DNA of 64,000 nucleotides. It comes from Phytophthora quininea. Taxonomy: Eukaryota; Oomycota; Peronosporomycetes; Peronosporales; Peronosporaceae. Position numbers and translations under genes: made by a program. Positions 58,882 through 64,000 of this stretch are shown one piece after another. The notes beneath the pieces are model-generated. The model saw only the letters and a program-made list of their open reading frames with translations. It searched no databases and had not been told where the DNA came from. The stretch is from NCBI GenBank assembly GCA_011947345.1, contig JAAVTG010000567.1, forward strand, positions 366,602-430,601, given 5' to 3'. Each line of letters starts with the position of its first letter. Positions within the stretch are counted from its first letter, which is position 1.

Positions 58882-59389
58882 TCAAGAAAGCAAAGTCAGC
58901 AGACCGACGGTTAGGATCACAGCGAGCTGTTGCATCGTTCCAAAGCGAACCCCACGGCCACGTTCAGCGTGTTGCGCTTCTTGGGCGAATGCGAACTGGA
59001 ACCAGAACCCGACGACGACGACTCGAATTTGCGCTTGATCGGAGATGGAGCTGGCGTAGTTGTATCGCAGGTGGACACGAACTTGTCGAGGCTCTGCTGC
59101 AGCGTCACGTTCTTGTTATCGAACGTCATCTCGCAGCGAGGAATATCCAGGTCGTCTACAGACCCGATCATCTCGTTGCAGGACTTGGCTTTGCAGAGCA
59201 CTGCTTGTTGGCTCTTGGAAAGGCTCGAACGTGGGGAATCGAGAAGTCCAGCTTGCTGTCGTGGATGCACTGGTTGACTTGGCGTGATACTGCATTGAAG
59301 ACGGTCAACTGGGACGTCGTACAAGGCTTGGCATCCAGCAGGCTGATGTAGCACACGATTAGTACTAGCAGTTGCCATGTTGTGCTCAT
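58882..59389 (-). CDS. Elicitin-like protein, GPI-anchored
   Basis: Elicitins are oomycete-specific sterol- or lipid-binding secreted proteins. The start ATG at 59389 gives a signal peptide (WQLLVLIVCYISLLDA). Six Cys follow in the elicitin order: KPCTTSQ, VNQCIHDS, AVLCKAKSCNEMIGSVDDL, IPRCEMTF and FVSTCDTT. After this comes a Ser/Thr/Gly-rich stalk and a hydrophobic tail. In the raw frame the tail is polar, but one extra base near 58943 yields MQQLAVILTVGLLTLLS and a stop at 58882. That is a plausible GPI signal. Another break near 59212 separates Cys2 from Cys3. The product is an elicitin-like (ELL) family member rather than a classical 98-residue elicitin, and is predicted to sit on the cell surface. 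Confidence 0.82.
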
Positions 59390-59430
59390 GGTTGTTGTAC
59401 GGCCTCGAGGACGTTTAGAAGCTCGTGTAC

Positions 59431-59449
59431 GGGGAACGAAAAGTGAGCC
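59431..59449 (-). promoter_or_regulatory. Candidate initiator for the elicitin-like gene
   Basis: The minus strand reads GGCTCACTTTTCGTTCCCC; GCTCACTTT matches the oomycete core GCTCAYTYY well. It lies 42-60 bases before the ATG at 59389, the usual distance for a short 5' leader. Confidence 0.5.
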
Positions 59450-59519
59450 GATGAGCTACTTCAAGCCGAGGCTGGTCAAGTCTTCACACATCTATCCAAC
59501 TTCGACAGGAACTGCTCGG

Positions 59520-60424
59520 TTACCGTTCAGCGCCGAATAAGAATACCCGGAGCCTTTCAAAGAAGTCGCCGATCGAGCCTCGCTCGTCGCTCCCGCCGTT
59601 GTGTCTGTGGGGTTTATTGGCTCGACATTTACGACACGTGAGGTGGAGACAAGTCTCCAAAACTTCAGGTCGACGGCCTTTTCTCTTCTTGCCATTCCTG
59701 GTATTTTCCTGTGGAGGTGGTGGGGATGTGGGGATGTCGACGACATAGTGCGAGGATTTACGTGAAAGTCGATCGCTTGCAGATCTTGTTGTCAACGTAG
59801 TCGAACCAGCAGAGGAGGGCGTCGGATGCACCTCAGCAATAACAATGGACGAAAGCTGCCGCAACACTTCCTCCTTCTCGTGCTGCAGGAAGATATTCTG
59901 TTCTAGCAGCGTATCCGACTTGTGCTGCAGGTCTTCGATCGTGGCTTGTGCAATGCGGGAGGCTGTCTCGAGCTCATCATTGGACTGCTCGAGGCGCTGA
60001 ATCTTCCACTTCATCTCCTCGATCTGTGTCTGCATCATGTGCTCTCGACGTTGGACACTTTGAAGTTCGTCCTTGATGGTCCCTACACTAGTGCTGAGGT
60101 CGGTCTTATCTCGATCAAGTTGTAGCGCTGCCTGCTCCAGCTGCAGCATTTTCTTCTCGTACCGATCGACTTCGGTCTCCAGTTCCTTCTCATATTCACA
60201 ACTAGACTTGACGTACTCGTCGTGCGTGCGCTGCAGCTGTGAAAGCTCCACAGACTTGAGTGCCAGCAATCTCGCGATCGTCTTGATGTCCGCGTTGATG
60301 TCCAAGATCTCTTGAGATCGTCGTCGTCGTCTACAGTGGCGATGCTGTTGCCTCGACGAGTATCATCAGCCTTGGTCGGCGGCGCCTTCGAGTGTCGGAG
60401 GTACATCGTGGCCACATTCGCCAT
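59520..60424 (-). CDS. NudE/NDEL1-like dynein regulator
   Basis: A continuous coiled coil spans about residues 35-190 of the joined protein and includes SCEYEKELETEVDRYEKK, RLEQSNDELETASRIAQA and LLEQNIFLQHEKEEV. These correspond to the NDE1 blocks around SREYEAELE, ELEQANDDLERA and AIERNAFLESEL. NudE proteins bind LIS1 and cytoplasmic dynein and act at centrosomes and kinetochores. The C-terminal part has a Pro-rich linker and a Cys pair (HLTCRKCRANKPH) of unknown role. The start is ATG 60424; a break near 60310 is repaired by one base. Length near 300 residues matches the family. Coiled coils can mimic one another, so I keep the confidence moderate to high. Confidence 0.72.
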
Positions 60425-60638
60425 GCCTTGAGCTGTTTAGACCGAGATCCGAACGAACCGACGCTCTCCACCAATTCCAAGTGTAATAGCTGAACTGGGT
60501 CAAATGTATTTATGCCTGCAGACGCATGGGATCAGGACACAGGTAAGATGTAGACGCAGGAATGTCATGTGGCCGACGTCGTTATTCTAGTTGGAGTAAT
60601 TCAATTATAGTTGGAGACTGACCTACCTGCTTCCCAAT

Positions 60639-61660
60639 CTAGTCGTCACGCCGAGCGTCCAGCCAGCGGAACACGCGATGCGTCATCTCGACGCCTAGGA
60701 AGAGCGAGCCGTTCGCCGGGAACGCTCGCATCACGGCAGCCGACCAGCCGCGGTAGAAGCCGCGGATTCCTAGCTCTGAATGGACGGCACGGAAGGCACC
60801 CCGCAGAGACAGCGGGTTCTCCGAGCTGGCCGTCTGCATCCGTGACTTAAGCACGTCCACAGGGAACATGATGCCCCAACTAGTCGCACCAGCTAGACCT
60901 CCGCTCGCCAGGATGCAGAGCGGGTTGAGGTCGTTCTTGGACTCCTTGCCCAGCAGGTTGGCCATCCCGGATGTGTACGCCTGATACGATCCGAAGAAGA
61001 AGAAGCTGAACGGCACGTCGCGCAGCAACAGGGCGCTGTACCCTCGGAAGAGTCCCTTGATGCCGTCCTCCTTTGCCACTTTCACCAGACAATCCCATGG
61101 TCCGTGGTAACCTGCACGACGCGACTAGTGAACTCACTGCACTCTTGATAGAATCCCAAGCTTTGCAACGTACGTCCTTCCCAAGTGGCCTCGCTGGAAC
61201 TGCAGCTTGCACTTGATGTTCTCTGGGACGGTGATCGCCTATCAACAGAAATGAATTAGCTTTCTATACACTGCAGTCAGCATTGCAGCAGCCCTACCGT
61301 AGCCGAGAAGCAACCAGAGAAGGCTCCCATAAAGGCCTCGTCCATCGTCGTGAGCTGGTACTCCCCTTCGTGAGCCGCTCGCTGTCGGGCGTGCAGCGTC
61401 AGCACCGCGCGCTTGGCGAAGCCGTTGGCGCTGAACAGCACCGAGTTCTCGATGATGGAGCTACTGAGCGCGGGCACTGCGCCCTTCCAGAGCGCGAACA
61501 CGCCTTCCTCGGTGGCGATTCGGCGGAAACAGTCGCCCACGCCCTTGTACGCGTGCTCCTTGGTCTGCGTCTGCAGCCGGACTTTCACCTCGAAGGGCAG
61601 TCCGGCATACACGCAGAAAGCGCCGGCCACACCCGACAGCGTCTCGCGAGGATCCAGCAT
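60639..61660 (-). CDS. Mitochondrial carrier (SLC25) family protein
   Basis: Three carrier repeats are visible by their signatures: PFEVKVRLQTQ after GVAGAFCVYAGL, PENIKCKLQFQRGHLG, and PVDVLKSRMQTA after GGLAGATSWGIMF. Repeat C-termini include GVFALWKGAVPAL, GIKGLFRGYSALLLRDVPFS and GIRGFYRGWSAAVMRAFPAN. The protein should sit in the inner mitochondrial membrane with six helices. The last residues resemble the ornithine and acylcarnitine carrier subgroup (SLC25A15/20/29), but substrate-contact residues cannot be assigned safely. Introns lie about 61240-61310 and 61115-61180; their exact phases suggest one lost base near the second junction. ATG 61660 is the likely start (MLDPRETLSG). An upstream alternative from 61791 would need a frame change. 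Confidence 0.82.
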
Positions 61661-63271
61661 CGTTGCGAGCTCGAGGAAGGGGCCGCTATCGGGCGGTTGA
61701 GGAGTGGAGCGTGCGAACGCACTTGTCCAGTATGCCGGCGAAAATACGGGACAGTGATGGACGGCGCGTCGACGATGGCCTGATTGGACATACATAGTTA
61801 TTACACTAATACAGTACTCAAAATTTTTACTACTGAAGAGAAGCCGTAGGTTCTTGCACTGAGCTCGTCCTGCTCATTCTGCTTGCGTTTGTCGTCCCCA
61901 ACCGCTGTAAGAAGTCGCACCCGGCACGTCCCCTCCCCTCTCACACTCCAACTCATTTTTTCTTTTTATTTGTCATATTGCCGCGTCCCCTGCACGCTTG
62001 AGATCTAGACCCCCCGAAATAAGATGTGTTTGTAGTTCATAGTGAACAGAGAGCAATATTGTGCGTTCCATTAATTGACATGCAAGATACGAACTTGCGG
62101 GTATAATTGCAGTGTTTGCGGGAACGATGCAGTTAGGCTCACGCAGGATCCATACCCAGGTTCAATAAGCGTTTTGATTAATACTGTAAAGGTCAATATG
62201 GTCCAGCTACTATCAGTAAGTCCATATCCCCCGAAGTAAAATTTGTTGTGGGTCCCAACATTGAAGTCCGTCTCTTGCACGCCCTATTATTACGCACACA
62301 ACGGTTGTAGTACGAAGCTTGACGCTCTTATTTTCTAACTTTGCCCGCAGCATCTCCACCAACAGTTCGCTCACTCGTTCTGTTTTGAAGGAAGGAGGGG
62401 GCTCGCGGAAAATCTTGATCGTATCGCTGGGTGCTCAATCACACAAGTTGCCACCACGGAGTGAGTCACGTGCTCGACTACAGCAAATACGTAACACTAT
62501 TCTTCTTCGGCAGCTTAAAACACGCCAATCATGCCCAAGGTCCACCGACGCTCAACATTTTCACCGCGCTTACTCTTTAGTGGTGAAATCACTTGACTGG
62601 CCTTACGATTGCCACATTCGTGACAGCCAGCACCCATCGTGTGCACCACTGAGTTGGTATGTGCGTACATGAGGCCAGAACTGGTTGAAAGTTGTTGGCG
62701 TTGGAACTGTCAAAATGGAGTTAGTTACTGAGTCTGCAGATATTCGTTCAATGGCCATTGAGAGGACTGGATTTACGTGCTCCTGATGGATTTAAATGTA
62801 TGAGGTGTCAAAGGCAAGTTAACGCGAAACCATTTTCATTCTAGTCGTGTTAGCATACATCCCGACGCACGCACCGACTCGCTCATGGCCTACGCTATCT
62901 ACGACAGACACCGGACTATGAGGTCGGCCAACCTCATAACATGAAAGTTTGTACGAGTAAAGTTGGGGACAATGACCAGATAACAGCCCCAACGCTAGCG
63001 GCCTAGAGCCCAGACACGCGTCTTCCTGACACTTCAGACCAGGCCCCGGAAAAATAATATCCGCGCAGTAATGACTCCATTGTTACCGGTCAATTATTTA
63101 TTACGGGTTTTCATGTATTCAAGTACAATTAACCATTCCTCCAATAATAGGTAATACAATATGTTACATGTCCGATTCACTGGTGGTGAGGCTTAAACTA
63201 CTTGCAGCCAACCATTTCTTGAAGCTCTGCTGCTCACTGCTCCTGGATGTAGGCACTTTCAAATACCCAAG
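61661..63271. other. Intergenic region, repeat-like, upstream of the hAT element
   Basis: No gene is supported. Two similar segments beginning CCCCCGAAATAAG and CCCCCGAAGTAAA occur near 62012 and 62228 in direct orientation. The 62319-62672 ORF has no recognisable domain. Part of this stretch probably belongs to the 5' untranslated and terminal part of the transposon at the window edge. Confidence 0.4.
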
Positions 63272-64000
63272 ATGGTAAACACCAAGGAAATCTGCGCTCT
63301 CTTCTACAACGACCTCAGTTCCGGCAGCTACGTGTGCAGGGAGTGCGGTACTGCAAGGAAGCAGCAGATTGGCAGCGGTTACTCCAACCTTATGTCGCAC
63401 ATCATCACCAAGCACCCCAAGTATGAGGAGATGTACTCGGCGGCGACTAGCAGCGGCACCCTCCAGAGCTTCGGCTTCGTGTCCCAAGAGACAAACCATC
63501 GCTTCCCGTGGTTGCGGTGGATTGTCGAGCGTAATCTGCCCATCTCCGAGGTCGACAACGACGTCACGCGCTCAATGAGCAAGTGGCCGCCCATCTCCTC
63601 AAAGGCTTCGAAGGCGTGCATGCAGACGGTGGCCAAGAATATGGGAGCCGCCATCGACCGGGAGATGGGCGTCTCGTTCGGCCTGATGTTTGATGGCTGG
63701 TCTCACGGATCCACGCACTATATTGGGCTCTACGGTGTCTACGAGGTCGTGGGGGCTCGGCGTGAGCGCCTGCTCACGCTGTCTCCTTTGGGAGAAGGAG
63801 GACAGACCGCCGAAGCGCACGTCGAGATGATCCGGTCGGTGCTCGACCTCTACAACAAAACGACCGCCATGGTGGCTTTCATTGTCGGGGACAACTGCAA
63901 CACCAACCAGAAGATTGCCACACTCCTTGGCGATCCTCTGGTTGGGTGTGCCAGCCATAGGTTCAATTTGGCCGTCACCCACTTCCTCGCCGACTACGAG
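63272..64000 (+). CDS. hAT-family transposase, 5' part (BED finger), continues past the window
   Basis: From ATG 63272 the frame is open for 243 codons to the last base of the window. It starts with a BED-type zinc finger: [24 protein letters not shown] (Cys2, His pair). The RNase H-like hAT core then begins: [20 protein letters not shown] (first catalytic Asp region), [17 protein letters not shown] (second Asp) and [11 protein letters not shown], a signature of hAT transposases found widely in oomycetes. No stop or frame break occurs in the visible part, so the copy could be intact or domesticated. The C-terminal dimerisation domain and the terminal repeats lie outside the window. Confidence 0.88.
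   Translation, partial: MVNTKEICALFYNDLSSGSYVCRECGTARKQQIGSGYSNLMSHIITKHPKYEEMYSAATSSGTLQSFGFVSQETNHRFPWLRWIVERNLPISEVDNDVTRSMSKWPPISSKASKACMQTVAKNMGAAIDREMGVSFGLMFDGWSHGSTHYIGLYGVYEVVGARRERLLTLSPLGEGGQTAEAHVEMIRSVLDLYNKTTAMVAFIVGDNCNTNQKIATLLGDPLVGCASHRFNLAVTHFLADYE

Noticed and set aside
62005..62245. Two similar CCCCCGAA-RTAA segments, considered as terminal inverted repeats
   Set aside because: They are in direct, not inverted, orientation and the similarity is short, so they do not define an element.

Overview
The window looks like nuclear DNA of an oomycete, most likely Phytophthora or a close relative. The genes carry short GT-AG introns of about 50-80 bp and sit 70-250 bp apart. An elicitin-like gene and a KHGG (so-called WRKY19-like) zinc-finger gene are oomycete hallmarks, and rotatin and CFAP300 fit an organism with flagellated zoospores. 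Nothing resembles a bacterial operon, CRISPR array or phage.

Layout. 1-24 kb is a dense gene island: mitochondrial TsaD/OSGEPL1 (left edge), an EF-hand protein, an LCAT-like acyltransferase, S-formylglutathione hydrolase, a PPPDE-PUL protein, a membrane-anchored C69 dipeptidase, a SAM-domain protein, two tandem prolyl iminopeptidases, a KHGG zinc-finger protein, a FYVE coiled-coil protein with WH2-like tail motifs, and a four-PDZ protein. A 5'-truncated LINE with an 18-bp target-site duplication fills 24.26-27.36 kb. 27.4-39.1 kb holds a small unrecognised ORF, a membrane aspartic protease, a KNL2/M18BP1 homologue (SANTA plus SANT) and a large rotatin gene. 39.2-48 kb is repeat-rich and gene-poor: a solo LTR with a 5-bp duplication, a decayed MULE and a plant-type mariner pseudogene. 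48-61.7 kb is a second gene island: PDZ-PH protein, ZNHIT2, CFAP300, inositol polyphosphate 5-phosphatase, PHOSPHO-type phosphatase, RCC1, elicitin-like protein, NudE-like protein and a mitochondrial carrier. The right edge holds the open 5' part of a BED-hAT transposase.

Reading frames break in most conserved genes. Nearly every break is repaired in principle by one more base in a short mononucleotide run, in unrelated genes and even in the LINE. This points to under-called homopolymers in the assembly rather than mass pseudogenisation. I therefore annotate whole genes across these breaks and give the break positions. The mariner copy differs: it carries true in-frame stop codons.

Functional themes: microtubule, cilium and centromere biology (rotatin, CFAP300, NudE, KNL2, RCC1); phosphoinositide and membrane scaffolding (FYVE, two PDZ proteins, PH domains, 5-phosphatase); secreted or surface proteins (LCAT-like, C69 dipeptidase, aspartic protease, elicitin-like). 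Their proximity need not mean co-function.
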